Positions 26,290-33,878 of a DNA stretch of 64,000 nt are shown here, in pieces. This DNA is from Pelosinus sp. (GTDB lineage: Bacteria; Bacillota; Negativicutes; Propionisporales; Propionisporaceae): contig JAJFUN010000017.1 in NCBI GenBank assembly GCA_021372375.1, forward strand, positions 24,225-88,224, read 5' to 3'. How positions within the stretch are numbered: position 1 is the first letter of the stretch; the number at the start of each line of letters is the position of its first letter. A model generated the notes under the pieces. It was not told where the DNA came from. It did no database searches and saw only the letters and a program-made list of their open reading frames with translations. The translations under genes were made by a program, and so were the position numbers.

Positions 26290-26663
26290 AATAATTCCTC
26301 CAGTTTCAATACTTTGTCCGTTCAATACCTAAAAATATAAATACCACCCGTACAATATCTTCTTTTCATTGTAACACAAATACTAACATCTTAACAAATA
26401 CTTATCGTAAATGTTTATGGCAAATAACTGTGCCTTACCTTAGTAAATAAGTTGGTGTAAAATTATCTCATAGTTGTTTCTTTCCCTATCACGTCCAATT
26501 TTATTCATTAGGGTAAGAAAAAATTGAATACTCATAGTTCCGGCTGTTTCTAAAAAACTAATTCTTAAAATAAGGCATTACCTAACATAAGTCGTATTTT
26601 TAATGCAAACTAAGCGGGGCTGCCGCACTAAAAATTTAGTGCGCAGCCCCGCTTAAAAACATG
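26290..26663. other. Intergenic region between RNase J and the arsR gene
   Basis: AT-rich. It holds the presumed promoter of RNase J and the terminator at 26612-26653. No open frame or repeat was recognised. Confidence 0.5.
26612..26653 (-). terminator. Terminator after arsR
   Basis: A very stable stem: AAGCGGGGCTGC with GCAGCCCCGCTT plus GCACTAAA with TTTAGTGC, starting 11 bases past the arsR stop. The T tract is poor (TTAGTTT). The core resembles hairpins at 6.7, 32.0 and 51.5 kb. Confidence 0.75.
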
Positions 26664-26990
26664 TTATTTTAAAAATTTCAGTAGCCCCTGACTATGCCCT
26701 ATCTGCTCACTAAGCGTTTGTTCCGCTGCTCCAATCAGTTCGTTTACTGATGGATAGGCAAGCCAGTAAATGACACGCTGCCCATCTTTACGCGAATCAA
26801 TTAAACCTTGCTTTTTAAGTAATCCTAAATGCTGAGAAAAGTTTGACTGCTCAATATCAATTTCTTCGATCATTTCACAGACGCACCGCTCGCCATCACG
26901 TAACATGCGCAAAATTTTAACGCGTACAGGATGCCCTAATGTTTTAAATAGTTCGGCCGTTAACTTGTTCACAATATCTTCCGCCACCAT
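26664..26990 (-). CDS. ArsR/SmtB-family metalloregulator
   Basis: 108 residues, a winged-helix repressor. The helix-turn-helix is clear (SNFSQHLGLLKKQGLIDSRK). The sequence GERCVCEMIEE carries a Cys-x-Cys pair in the helix used by ArsR for As(III)/Sb(III), so arsenical sensing is likely. ATG follows GGGGGTGTT. It lies downstream of the thioredoxin and permease genes on the same strand and is the last gene of the metalloid cluster. Confidence 0.94.
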   Translation of the reverse strand: MVAEDIVNKLTAELFKTLGHPVRVKILRMLRDGERCVCEMIEEIDIEQSNFSQHLGLLKKQGLIDSRKDGQRVIYWLAYPSVNELIGAAEQTLSEQIGHSQGLLKFLK

Positions 26991-27065
26991 AACACCCCCT
27001 ACTAAAATTCATTGCCTCGACTCCAGCTACCATCGATGTTCTCCAGTTTCGGATGAACTACATAA

Positions 27066-27091
27066 ATGCAAGCACTATCAAATGCTTGCAT
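27066..27091 (-). terminator. Hairpin after the small thioredoxin gene
   Basis: ATGCAAGCA pairs perfectly with TGCTTGCAT; the following TTT is short. It may attenuate rather than stop transcription into arsR. Confidence 0.6.
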
Positions 27092-27100
27092 CTTGTTCTA

Positions 27101-27331
27101 TTACTGCAACATAGCTTTGATTTCATCTTTGCTTGGCACTTTACCAGAGACTTTGACTACGCCATCAACCACCAGCGCCGGTGTGGTCATGACACCATAC
27201 TTCATAATTTCCTTAATATCTTTTACCTTCACAAACTCAGCATCGATATTAAGCTCTTTCACCGCTTGCTTAGCTGTATCCTCTAATGTATTGCATTTTG
27301 TACAACCCATACCTAAAATTTCAATTTTCAA
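27101..27331 (-). CDS. Small thioredoxin/glutaredoxin-like redox protein
   Basis: 76 residues from TTG 27331 with GGAGG 8 bases upstream. The active site Cys-Thr-Lys-Cys lies in MGCTKCNTLED and the cis-Pro in MTTPALVVDG, as in the MTH895/TM0996 family of archaeal-type small thioredoxins. These proteins often sit beside ArsR and DUF318 permeases. Here it lies between those two genes, so it may reduce the arsenical, the permease or the regulator. Confidence 0.92.
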   Translation of the reverse strand: MKIEILGMGCTKCNTLEDTAKQAVKELNIDAEFVKVKDIKEIMKYGVMTTPALVVDGVVKVSGKVPSKDEIKAMLQ

Positions 27332-27369
27332 CCTTATTACCTCCATAACATGTATTTTATTATTTTCCT

Positions 27370-27397
27370 ATATTATAATATGATTATATTATAATAT
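27370..27397. promoter_or_regulatory. Twin 12-bp AT palindromes upstream of the thioredoxin gene
   Basis: ATATTATAATAT occurs twice (27370-27381 and 27386-27397), 16 bases centre to centre, overlapping the permease stop. This looks like a dimer-of-dimers operator for an ArsR/SmtB repressor. The AT richness of the region is a caution. Confidence 0.4.
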
Positions 27398-28331
27398 TAA
27401 AAAGATATCCTGTAAAGATAATAGACACCGCCAAAATAGCTACAAAAATTGCTATTAATTTCGGTTTTAATACATTTCGCAAGATAATCATCTCCGGAAA
27501 ACTCAAGGCAGTCACCGCCATCATAAAGGCGAGTGCTGTTCCTAGGCTCATGCCCTTTTGAATGAGTGCCGTAACAATCGGGATTACGCCAGCTGCGTTA
27601 GAATACAACGGTACACCAATTAAGACTGCCATCGGCACTGCCCAGATATTATCCTTGCCTGCATACTGAACCAAAAAATCTTCCGGCGCATAGCCATGGA
27701 TAAAACCGCCAATCCCAATTGCAATAATAACATACAGCCATACCTTCTTTAAAATCTCCTTCGTATAATCGCGTGCATACTGCAAGCGTTCAGCAAAAGA
27801 CTGGTCTGTAATTTCGGTATCGCCTACTTTCATTTCATACACATAATCTTGCACTAAATGTTCTAATTGAAATTTACCAATGAAATATCCAGCAATAATA
27901 GCAATGGTAACCCCAGAAAGAATATAAATGGCGGCAATTTTCCACCCTAATAATCCCCATAGCATGACAAGCGCTACTTCATTAACCATCGGCGAAGAAA
28001 TCAGAAATGAAAACGTAATGCCAAGCGGTACTCCTGATTCGATAAACCCGATGAACACCGGTACGGCGGAACAGGAGCAAAAAGGGGTGACAATCCCAAG
28101 TAAGGCCGCCACAATGTTTCCATAAAATTCTCGCTTGTGACTTAAGATTTTTTTTGTGCGTTCTGCCGGAAAATAGGAGCGCAGTATAGATACGCCAAAG
28201 ATAATAATTGTCAGCATTAAAAATATTTTTATACTGTCATAAACAAAGAAATTAATTGCTCCGCCTAGCGTACTTCCAGGCACTAAGCCTAAGCCTTGAT
28301 AGACCAAAAGGTCAGCAAATTCTTGTAACAT
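27384..28331 (-). CDS. DUF318/ArsP-type permease
   Basis: 315 residues with eight or so membrane segments. The signature TPFCSCSAVPVFIGFIESGVP (about 80-100) and the later SNAAGVIPIVTALI match the permease family that includes ArsP, an exporter of trivalent organoarsenicals. A cytosolic loop (about 165-195) separates the two halves. ATG at 28331 after GGGAGG. With ArsR and the small thioredoxin it forms a common metalloid-handling set. The substrate is inferred from context. Confidence 0.9.
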   Translation of the reverse strand: MLQEFADLLVYQGLGLVPGSTLGGAINFFVYDSIKIFLMLTIIIFGVSILRSYFPAERTKKILSHKREFYGNIVAALLGIVTPFCSCSAVPVFIGFIESGVPLGITFSFLISSPMVNEVALVMLWGLLGWKIAAIYILSGVTIAIIAGYFIGKFQLEHLVQDYVYEMKVGDTEITDQSFAERLQYARDYTKEILKKVWLYVIIAIGIGGFIHGYAPEDFLVQYAGKDNIWAVPMAVLIGVPLYSNAAGVIPIVTALIQKGMSLGTALAFMMAVTALSFPEMIILRNVLKPKLIAIFVAILAVSIIFTGYLFNIII

Positions 28332-28333
28332 AA

Positions 28334-28537
28334 TTATTCCTCCCTTAATTTAAACTGTCTTTGCATATCCCCTATTGCTGCCAAATATTTTATTAACAAT
28401 AGCTTTTCAACTTTTATCATTACTTTAAAAAATATCCTAGCCAAAGCTGGCTGATAAAATACCGTAATCTTTTCAACAGGAGTTTGTTCATAATTTTCTG
28501 GTAAATATCCGCGTAATTTCGCATAAATGTTTTCTTC
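28334..28537 (-). pseudogene. Open frame without a normal start, upstream of the permease
   Basis: A 67-codon open frame ends in TAA that overlaps the permease ribosome site. It reads protein-like text (GYLPENYEQTPVEKITVFYQ and KVMIKVEKLLLIKYLAAIGD) but opens directly after a stop at 28538-28540 with no ATG, GTG or TTG near the beginning. The first in-frame ATG leaves only 28 codons. It is either the tail of a truncated gene, a frameshifted gene or a gene with a rare ATT start. The product is not recognised. Confidence 0.4.
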
Positions 28538-28567
28538 TTAACTACGTTTTTAAAATATATTAGCTTT

Positions 28568-28581
28568 TTATAATATTATAA
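28568..28581. promoter_or_regulatory. 14-bp AT palindrome upstream of the permease operon
   Basis: TTATAATATTATAA is a perfect palindrome whose centre resembles the twin palindromes near 27.38 kb. It could be an operator for the ArsR protein or a promoter core. Confidence 0.35.
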
Positions 28582-28612
28582 TGTAGTTTATTATAAAACA
28601 CAATATAATAAT

Positions 28613-28648
28613 ATCAAAAGGGAGGTAATCGCAATGAATTACCTCCCC
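28613..28648 (-). terminator. Terminator after the ferredoxin-like gene
   Basis: GGGAGGTAAT pairs with ATTACCTCCC around a short loop; on the minus strand TTTTGATATTATTATA follows. Confidence 0.75.
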
Positions 28649-28653
28649 TCGTA

Positions 28654-28884
28654 TTAACAGCAGTTACAACCTGATCCTTCGTAACCACAACTGCCAGCAT
28701 ATTCAATAGCACCTGCCGGACACTTTTTTTGGCACCCCCGACAACCGTGTACACATCCGACTTGCTTAACAACAACGGGCTTGCCGTTTCGCTGTGTATA
28801 TACTCCCTGCCTACAAAAATTCACACAAATCTGACATCCCGTACATTTTTCTAAATCGACAATTGGATACCACGTTTTTGACAT
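28654..28884 (-). CDS. 4Fe-4S ferredoxin-like protein
   Basis: 76 residues from ATG 28884, with AGGAG 8 bases upstream. It has a ferredoxin cluster motif CTGCQICVNFC and a second Cys set CVHGCRGCQKKCPAGAIEY, then a Cys-rich tail (CGYEGSGCNCC). The spacing of the second set is unusual (extra Cys in VGCVHGCRGC), so cluster number is uncertain. It sits within the metalloid cluster next to the ACR3 remnant and may donate electrons to a redox step there. Confidence 0.88.
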   Translation of the reverse strand: MSKTWYPIVDLEKCTGCQICVNFCRQGVYTQRNGKPVVVKQVGCVHGCRGCQKKCPAGAIEYAGSCGYEGSGCNCC

Positions 28885-28915
28885 GCTCATCACTCCTCGA
28901 TTCATTCTCAAGTTT

Positions 28916-29100
28916 TTAACTATTCTCCTTTATCTGTACATGCCCGGGGAAATACTTATGGAAGCGTAATGCAACATTTACTAGCCCAATCATGACCGGC
29001 ACTTCAATCAGTGGCCCAATAACAGCAGCAAAAGCCTGCCCTGAATTTATACCAAACATAGCTACTGCACAGCAATGGCTAATTCAAAATTAATTTCAAT
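28916..29100 (-). pseudogene. Remnant of ACR3-type arsenite efflux transporter (C-terminus)
   Basis: The minus-strand frame from ATG 29059 reads [20 protein letters not shown] then [19 protein letters not shown] and stops at 28916-28918. This is the conserved last helix of ACR3 arsenite permeases. Just upstream another frame reads INFELAIAV and then hits TAG: the run GCTGTG-CAGTAGCT lacks one base relative to the expected reading. About 60 codons remain and the rest of the gene is gone; a terminator of the neighbouring operon lies directly upstream. It is therefore a truncated, frameshifted relic. Confidence 0.75.
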
Positions 29101-29119
29101 CCAGCAATAGTTTCGTAAA

Positions 29120-29161
29120 CACAAACACTCTGCATGCCTTTAAACCTACAGAGTGTTTGTG
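29120..29161 (-). terminator. Terminator after the flavin reductase operon
   Basis: CACAAACACTCTG pairs perfectly with CAGAGTGTTTGTG (13 bp); the minus-strand tail is TTTACG. Confidence 0.8.
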
Positions 29162-29169
29162 CTTTACCG

Positions 29170-29745
29170 TTATCTTTTTATGCTTTTACCAATACTAAAG
29201 GCCTCACCGCATTTTTCGCCTATACTCCGGTATTCTCTGGCATTGCCGAAATAAGAAAGCGGCTGAATTTGGGCGTAGTCCGGACTTATTCTTTTCGGCT
29301 GTACTAACTTATTTTCATCAAGATAGGTCTCGACAATTTCGCCAAGCACCAAAATCCAATCGCCGACTTCCACTTCCTGTGTGACTTTGCATTCCATATT
29401 ATACGGACATTCCTTAATCAGCGGCGTTTTTACTATTGAACCATCAATAGCAGTAAGACCTGTATCCATAAACTTATTGGTCTTATTCCCAGAAACTAAC
29501 CCGCAGTAGTCAGCCTGACTGACTATATCTTTAGACGGAATATTTACTGTAAATTCCTTGTTTTCACGAATAAGCTGCAATGAATATCTATTCTTATGTA
29601 CTGCAATTCCGATTGTCGGCGGCTTGCCGCTGACAATACTGCCCCAGACAACCGTCATAATATTGGCATTATCACCGATGCCGCTGACTACCAGCATTAC
29701 CGGTGCGGGAAATAATAAATCCAATGGGCCAAGCTGCTTTTTCAT
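29170..29745 (-). CDS. Flavin reductase-like domain protein
   Basis: 191 residues from ATG 29745 with GAGGAG 8 bases upstream. It is an FMN-binding split-barrel of the flavin reductase/DIM6-NTAB type: PAPVMLVVSG, IMTVVWGSIVSGKPPTIGI, YSLQLIRENKEFTVNIP and the closing PLSYFG. Such proteins bind FMN and either reduce flavin for partner enzymes or act on small electron acceptors. It is the last gene of the MarR-GNAT-aminotransferase operon. Confidence 0.9.
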   Translation of the reverse strand: MKKQLGPLDLLFPAPVMLVVSGIGDNANIMTVVWGSIVSGKPPTIGIAVHKNRYSLQLIRENKEFTVNIPSKDIVSQADYCGLVSGNKTNKFMDTGLTAIDGSIVKTPLIKECPYNMECKVTQEVEVGDWILVLGEIVETYLDENKLVQPKRISPDYAQIQPLSYFGNAREYRSIGEKCGEAFSIGKSIKR

Positions 29746-29762
29746 GCAAAACACTCCTCGTA

Positions 29763-30965
29763 TTACAATACTCTGGTTAATACTGCAAAAAGTATGGAAA
29801 ACATCTCATCTACATCTTCTTTTGCGACAATTAACGGCGGCATTAAACGAATCATGATCGGTCTTGGTGAATTAATGAGCAGTCCCTCTTTCAAACATTC
29901 AGCAGCAATCTCACTGCCTTTAGGAGAGGGTAAGTCAAAACCAATCAGCAACCCCTTGCCGCGAATATCTTTTAGGGCAAATTTCTCTTTTAGCTCATTT
30001 AACTTTGCCTTTATGTAAAGGCCTTGTTTTTCTGCATTTGCCGCAATATCTTTGTTAAGCACTTCATGTACAACTGCCATACCGACAGCCATGGCCAGCG
30101 GCTGTCCTGAATACGTTCCTCCCTGGTCGCCGGCTTCAAAGATATTGTATTTTTCTTTAACCAATAAGGCTGCTAAGGGAAAACCGCCGCCAATCCCTTT
30201 TGCTAAGGTCATAATATCCGGCTCTATGCCATAATGCTCATAAGCAAATAGCTTTCCTGTCCTGCCAATGCCTGTCTGCACTTCATCAAAAATAAGGAGG
30301 ATTCCCTGCTCGTCACAGATTTTACGAACTTCTTTAATATAAGCCTCTTCTACCTCAAAAACCCCGCCTTCCCCTTGAATGGGTTCATACATAATGGCAC
30401 AGGTATTCGGATTGATAGCTTGCCGCAGCACATCCAGATTATTTAGGGGAACATGCTTAAAGCCAGGCACTTTAGGCGCAAATAAATCCTCCCACTTTTG
30501 CTTGCCGGTTGCTGACATGGTAGCTAACGTTCGTCCATGGAAGCCATTTATCGTAGTAATGATTTCATAAGCGCCATTTCGGTACAACGAGCCATATTTT
30601 CTCGCTAGTTTTATCGCGCCCTCATTAGCCTCTGCCCCGCTGCTGCCAAAAAACACCCTGTCAAAACAAGAATGATCTGTAAGCAGTTTGGCAAACTCAA
30701 GCATCGGCTTATTATAAAAAGACGGGCTGGCATTAACCAATTTGCGGCTTTGCTCTTCCAAGGATTTAGTGATAACCACTGGTGAATGTCCGAGACACGT
30801 AACTGCCCAGCCGCCAATAAAGTCTAAATACTTTTTACCGGCTGTATCCCAGAGGTGCATGCCTACGCCTCGTTCCATTACGACATCAGGGCGTACCGCA
30901 GTAAACAAAATTGACTGCTTGCCTTTTTCCATAAGTTCAGTTTCACTTATCAATGCATTACTCAT
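29763..30965 (-). CDS. argD: Class III PLP aminotransferase (acetylornithine/ornithine type)
   Basis: 400 residues. Fold-type I class III features: GSSGAEANEGAIKLARKYG, NGFHGRTLATM, EPIQGEGGV, the PLP-contact Asp in LIFDEVQTGIGRTG, and the Schiff-base Lys in TLAKGIGGGFPL. The closest named functions are acetylornithine aminotransferase (ArgD) and ornithine aminotransferase. The operon has no other arginine gene, so the substrate may be a different omega-amino compound. ATG follows GGGGGAGGGG. Confidence 0.85.
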   Translation of the reverse strand: MSNALISETELMEKGKQSILFTAVRPDVVMERGVGMHLWDTAGKKYLDFIGGWAVTCLGHSPVVITKSLEEQSRKLVNASPSFYNKPMLEFAKLLTDHSCFDRVFFGSSGAEANEGAIKLARKYGSLYRNGAYEIITTINGFHGRTLATMSATGKQKWEDLFAPKVPGFKHVPLNNLDVLRQAINPNTCAIMYEPIQGEGGVFEVEEAYIKEVRKICDEQGILLIFDEVQTGIGRTGKLFAYEHYGIEPDIMTLAKGIGGGFPLAALLVKEKYNIFEAGDQGGTYSGQPLAMAVGMAVVHEVLNKDIAANAEKQGLYIKAKLNELKEKFALKDIRGKGLLIGFDLPSPKGSEIAAECLKEGLLINSPRPIMIRLMPPLIVAKEDVDEMFSILFAVLTRVL

Positions 30966-30989
30966 ATAAACCCCTCCCCCATAAATACC

Positions 30990-31430
30990 TCAATCCAATA
31001 CATATTTCATGCCTTTGCTGCTGCAGGGGCAAGCCTGATCAAGGCCAGACTCCTTAAGCATGTTTTCCGGCATAACTATGCGATCAATGCAAAAAAAACC
31101 AATTTGCTTAAAGTAATCAGTGGCTGTCTCGGTAAGCAGGTATACCTCTTGTATATTCTGGCTTTTTAGCGCTTGCAGCATTGCTGTTACCAAAGAGCCG
31201 CCGATTCCTTTAGACCTGTAAGGGGATCTGACAGCAAAAGAACGAAGCAGCGCTTTTTTTCCCTCACATAGCACGCCAAGTATGCCAATAACCTGACCGT
31301 TATCCGCGACTAAGAAATGCTCCCCGGCTTTCTCCACGCCTACTGTCGGTAAATCGCTGACTATTAAAAGTTCTTTGATTTGAGCTAGATCACTAGCTTT
31401 GGCTCTCCGCACCAAATAATCTGTAAACAT
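30990..31430 (-). CDS. GNAT acetyltransferase, ArsN2-like
   Basis: 146 residues. The GNAT fold is plain: beta4 ALLRSFAV followed by the acetyl-CoA loop YRSKGIGGSLV. The end (LLTETATDYFKQIGFFCIDR, then a Cys-Pro-Cys before SSKGMKY) resembles the ArsN2 group found beside arsenic genes. With a ferredoxin and an ACR3 relic nearby, a role in metalloid or toxin modification is possible. The link to arsenic is from pattern memory and needs a search. It starts 10 bases after marR. Confidence 0.75.
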   Translation of the reverse strand: MFTDYLVRRAKASDLAQIKELLIVSDLPTVGVEKAGEHFLVADNGQVIGILGVLCEGKKALLRSFAVRSPYRSKGIGGSLVTAMLQALKSQNIQEVYLLTETATDYFKQIGFFCIDRIVMPENMLKESGLDQACPCSSKGMKYVLD

Positions 31431-31440
31431 ATGTTTTCCC

Positions 31441-31896
31441 TCACTTCTTTATATCCTCGCAGCACTTCCCATGCACGGCCTTAACTAAAAGTTCCAAACT
31501 CTCAATTACCTGCTGCTGCGTTTCTGCGGGCAAACATTCAAGAACCCCGGCATAATATTCCTTCATACGTGCTTCCGTACTTTTGTATAATTGGCTGCCT
31601 TGATCAGTAAGCTCCAATGTGACAAAGCGGCGATCGCATTCATGCGCCTTGCGCAGCAGCAGATTGTTTTTTACTAATTGCTCCACAACACGACTGACCG
31701 TACTCTTGTCCAAATTCAAAAGCTCTGCCAAATCATTTACCGACATATCTGTTTTTCGGCCAACTTCAACAAGCACATGGCTTTGCGTCAGAGTAAGACC
31801 GGAACATACCGCCTCATCTTTGTCTAGCAGGCCCAGTTTTCTTACCAGCATCCGTATATTTTCCCTTAATCGTTGACTAGAATTTGTATCGCTCAT
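31441..31896 (-). CDS. MarR-family transcriptional regulator
   Basis: 151 residues from ATG 31896, behind a perfect AGGAGG. The winged helix is clear (MSVNDLAELLNLDKSTVSRV..LVKNNLLLRKAHECDRRFVTLELT, shown in parts). It heads the operon marR-GNAT-aminotransferase-flavin reductase and probably represses it. An inverted repeat about 31-53 bases upstream of its start overlaps the promoter region. A C-terminal CC pair (GKCCEDIKK) could be redox- or metal-sensitive, which is speculative. Confidence 0.92.
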   Translation of the reverse strand: MSDTNSSQRLRENIRMLVRKLGLLDKDEAVCSGLTLTQSHVLVEVGRKTDMSVNDLAELLNLDKSTVSRVVEQLVKNNLLLRKAHECDRRFVTLELTDQGSQLYKSTEARMKEYYAGVLECLPAETQQQVIESLELLVKAVHGKCCEDIKK

Positions 31897-31926
31897 GCAA
31901 ATACCTCCTAAAACTAGGATAACACC

Positions 31927-31949
31927 AACAGTTTCGTTTTGCAACTGTT
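31927..31949. promoter_or_regulatory. Candidate MarR operator (AACAGTT-N9-AACTGTT)
   Basis: Perfect 7-bp arms 16 bases centre to centre, directly downstream of TTGACA (31954-31959, minus strand). The position between a -35 element and the marR start fits autorepression. Confidence 0.5.
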
Positions 31950-31995
31950 TCATTGTCAAATCAATTATGAAAGGGCTACCCATAAGTAATGGTGC

Positions 31996-32031
31996 AAAAA
32001 AGCTACCGCACTATTTTCTTAGTGCGGTAGC
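31996..32031 (-). terminator. Terminator after the MocR-type regulator gene
   Basis: GCTACCGCACTA pairs perfectly with TAGTGCGGTAGC, followed on the minus strand by six T. Confidence 0.92.
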
Positions 32032-32038
32032 CTCTTGA

Positions 32039-33367
32039 CTAACCTTGTCTTTTGATTTCATCCAATATTGCAGCGATCCCCTCGCTTATATCATTAAGAC
32101 TGGCTTTACTGACACTAAGCTTTAAAATTTTATTATTATAATATGAATCTAGATAGTTTTCGCGTATATCATTAATAATTATATCTTTCTCTTTGAGCCG
32201 GCAGATAAGCTTACTGATATCTACCTTGTTTAAAAACTCTGCACAAGCAAAAAAGCCTACTTCAGGAACATGCCATTTGATATTAGGAAAGCCTACAGCT
32301 TGCACTTTCTCATTTAACAGTTGCATTTTACTTTTATAGACTTTTTGTATCTTTTTTCTATGAGTTTTAATCATGCCGCATTTTATATATATTTCTAAGG
32401 CCCCCTGCGACAAAACCGAAGTACCCAAATCCATCCACTTTTTATACTTTTTAAAACATTCTGCCATAATTGGCGGCATCACAACCGTTGCAATTCTTAA
32501 CCCAGGCAATAACATTTTTGAAAAACTCTTTATATAAATGACCCGTGACGACATATCCTCATAATATAGCGAATATGCGTTGCTATGCCGTTCCAAATCG
32601 CTTAAATAATCATCTTCTACGATATACACGTCATATTTATCAGCAAGCTTGACAATTTGCTTACGCTCGTTTGGTGACAGACTTGTGCCCAAGGGATTAT
32701 GAAACCTCGGGCAAGTATAAAAAAGTTTTATATTGTTTTGTGCAAACGTTCTTTCAAGTTCAGCTAAATTTAGGCCTTGAAAATTTCTTTCTATCCCAAG
32801 CACTGGAATGTTACTAGTCGCAAGAAACTGCAAAATACCATTATATGTAGGCTGTTCAACCAAAATATTAGTTTTGTTATTCGGATACGGCATGGTTGAC
32901 AAAATATGAATTGCCTGTTGCGCACCCGCTGTAATAAACAAATTATCGGGCTTGGTAAATATTTGATAATCCACTAGATATTTTGCCATTACCTCAATTA
33001 AGCTAGGAAGGCCCTGTGGCTGCGCATAATTAAATAACGCATACCGATATTTATCGATAGCCTGATTTAAACAATGCTGAATTTCCCTATAGGGAAGCAC
33101 ATTTTCATCAGGGGACGCCGCAGCAAAGTTAATAACAGCAGAGCTGTTATCTAATTTATTTTTATGTACCAAATAGTAGCCATCTTGCGGAATAGCATAT
33201 ACTATATGATTTTGCTGCAATTCTGTATAAGCCCTGACCACAGTCACCTTACTGCAATGAAACAGCGCGGCTAGTTCACGTATTGTTGGCAGCCTTTGTT
33301 CAGTCTTGATTTCATTTCTTGCTATCTTGTCTGTCAAATAATTAACAATCCCAATATACTTAGGCAT
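32039..33367 (-). CDS. MocR/PdxR-type GntR regulator with aminotransferase domain
   Basis: 442 residues. The N-terminal GntR winged helix (about 5-70: KTEQRLPTIRELAALFHCSK) is fused to a class I aminotransferase fold (about 90-440) with AGAQQAIHIL, YTCPRFHNPLGTSL and the PLP Lys in YIKSFSKMLLPGLR. Such proteins use PLP as effector to control vitamin B6, GABA or other amino-compound genes. It is divergent from a YciI-like gene 134 bases away, its most likely target. Confidence 0.93.
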   Translation of the reverse strand: MPKYIGIVNYLTDKIARNEIKTEQRLPTIRELAALFHCSKVTVVRAYTELQQNHIVYAIPQDGYYLVHKNKLDNSSAVINFAAASPDENVLPYREIQHCLNQAIDKYRYALFNYAQPQGLPSLIEVMAKYLVDYQIFTKPDNLFITAGAQQAIHILSTMPYPNNKTNILVEQPTYNGILQFLATSNIPVLGIERNFQGLNLAELERTFAQNNIKLFYTCPRFHNPLGTSLSPNERKQIVKLADKYDVYIVEDDYLSDLERHSNAYSLYYEDMSSRVIYIKSFSKMLLPGLRIATVVMPPIMAECFKKYKKWMDLGTSVLSQGALEIYIKCGMIKTHRKKIQKVYKSKMQLLNEKVQAVGFPNIKWHVPEVGFFACAEFLNKVDISKLICRLKEKDIIINDIRENYLDSYYNNKILKLSVSKASLNDISEGIAAILDEIKRQG

Positions 33368-33389
33368 TTTCTTACCCCTTTTATATTCC

Positions 33390-33403
33390 TTGTACTAGTA
33401 CAA
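33390..33403. promoter_or_regulatory. Palindrome TTGTACTAGTACAA in the MocR/YciI divergent region
   Basis: A perfect 14-bp palindrome 23 bases upstream of the mocR start. The half-site TTGTAC recurs at 33453-33458, followed by ACTACGTAGT. Two related sites in a divergent promoter suit a MocR-type regulator. Confidence 0.5.
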
Positions 33404-33501
33404 CTCGTTAATTCCGTTCTTGTTAATAGATTGCGGTTACCGTATATTAATATTGTACTACGTAGTTAAAAATAATTCTCATTTAAAGGAGCGACTATAT
33501 T

Positions 33502-33789
33502 ATGTTTATTCTAGTTTTAAAATATATCAGCCCGCTTAGCGAAATTGATCATGCAATCCCTGCTCATATTGAATATTTAAATAAATATTACGGACTGAGC
33601 AAGTTTATTTGCTCCGGCCGGCAGGTCCCCCGCAAAGGCGGCATCATTTTGTGTACTGCCAAAGATATTTGTGAAGTTGAAACAATTATTAAAGAAGACC
33701 CGTTTAATGATAAAAAACTTGCGGAATATGAAATTATTGAGTTTTCTCCAAGTAAGTATGCTGATGAACTAAAGCCACTCTTGGGCTAA
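33502..33789 (+). CDS. YciI-like protein
   Basis: 95 residues with the YciI ferredoxin-like fold: MFILVLKYISPLSEID, a conserved His in IPAHIEYLNKYY, GGIILCTAKD and DPFNDKKLAEYEIIEF. The family includes small enzymes with a His-Asp pair; most have no assigned reaction. ATG follows AAAGGAG. It is a single gene bounded by a terminator and divergent from the MocR-like regulator, which suggests control by an amino compound or PLP-dependent signal. Confidence 0.88.
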   Translation: MFILVLKYISPLSEIDHAIPAHIEYLNKYYGLSKFICSGRQVPRKGGIILCTAKDICEVETIIKEDPFNDKKLAEYEIIEFSPSKYADELKPLLG

Positions 33790-33806
33790 CAACTACAATA
33801 CTACTA

Positions 33807-33842
33807 GAGGGGTATCTCAATACGAGATACCCCTCTTAATTT
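33807..33842 (+). terminator. Terminator after the YciI-like gene
   Basis: GAGGGGTATCTC pairs perfectly with GAGATACCCCTC, followed by TTAATTTAA. Confidence 0.85.
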
Positions 33843-33878
33843 AACGTTTAATATATTATTTTTAACAGTTGAGTGCTT

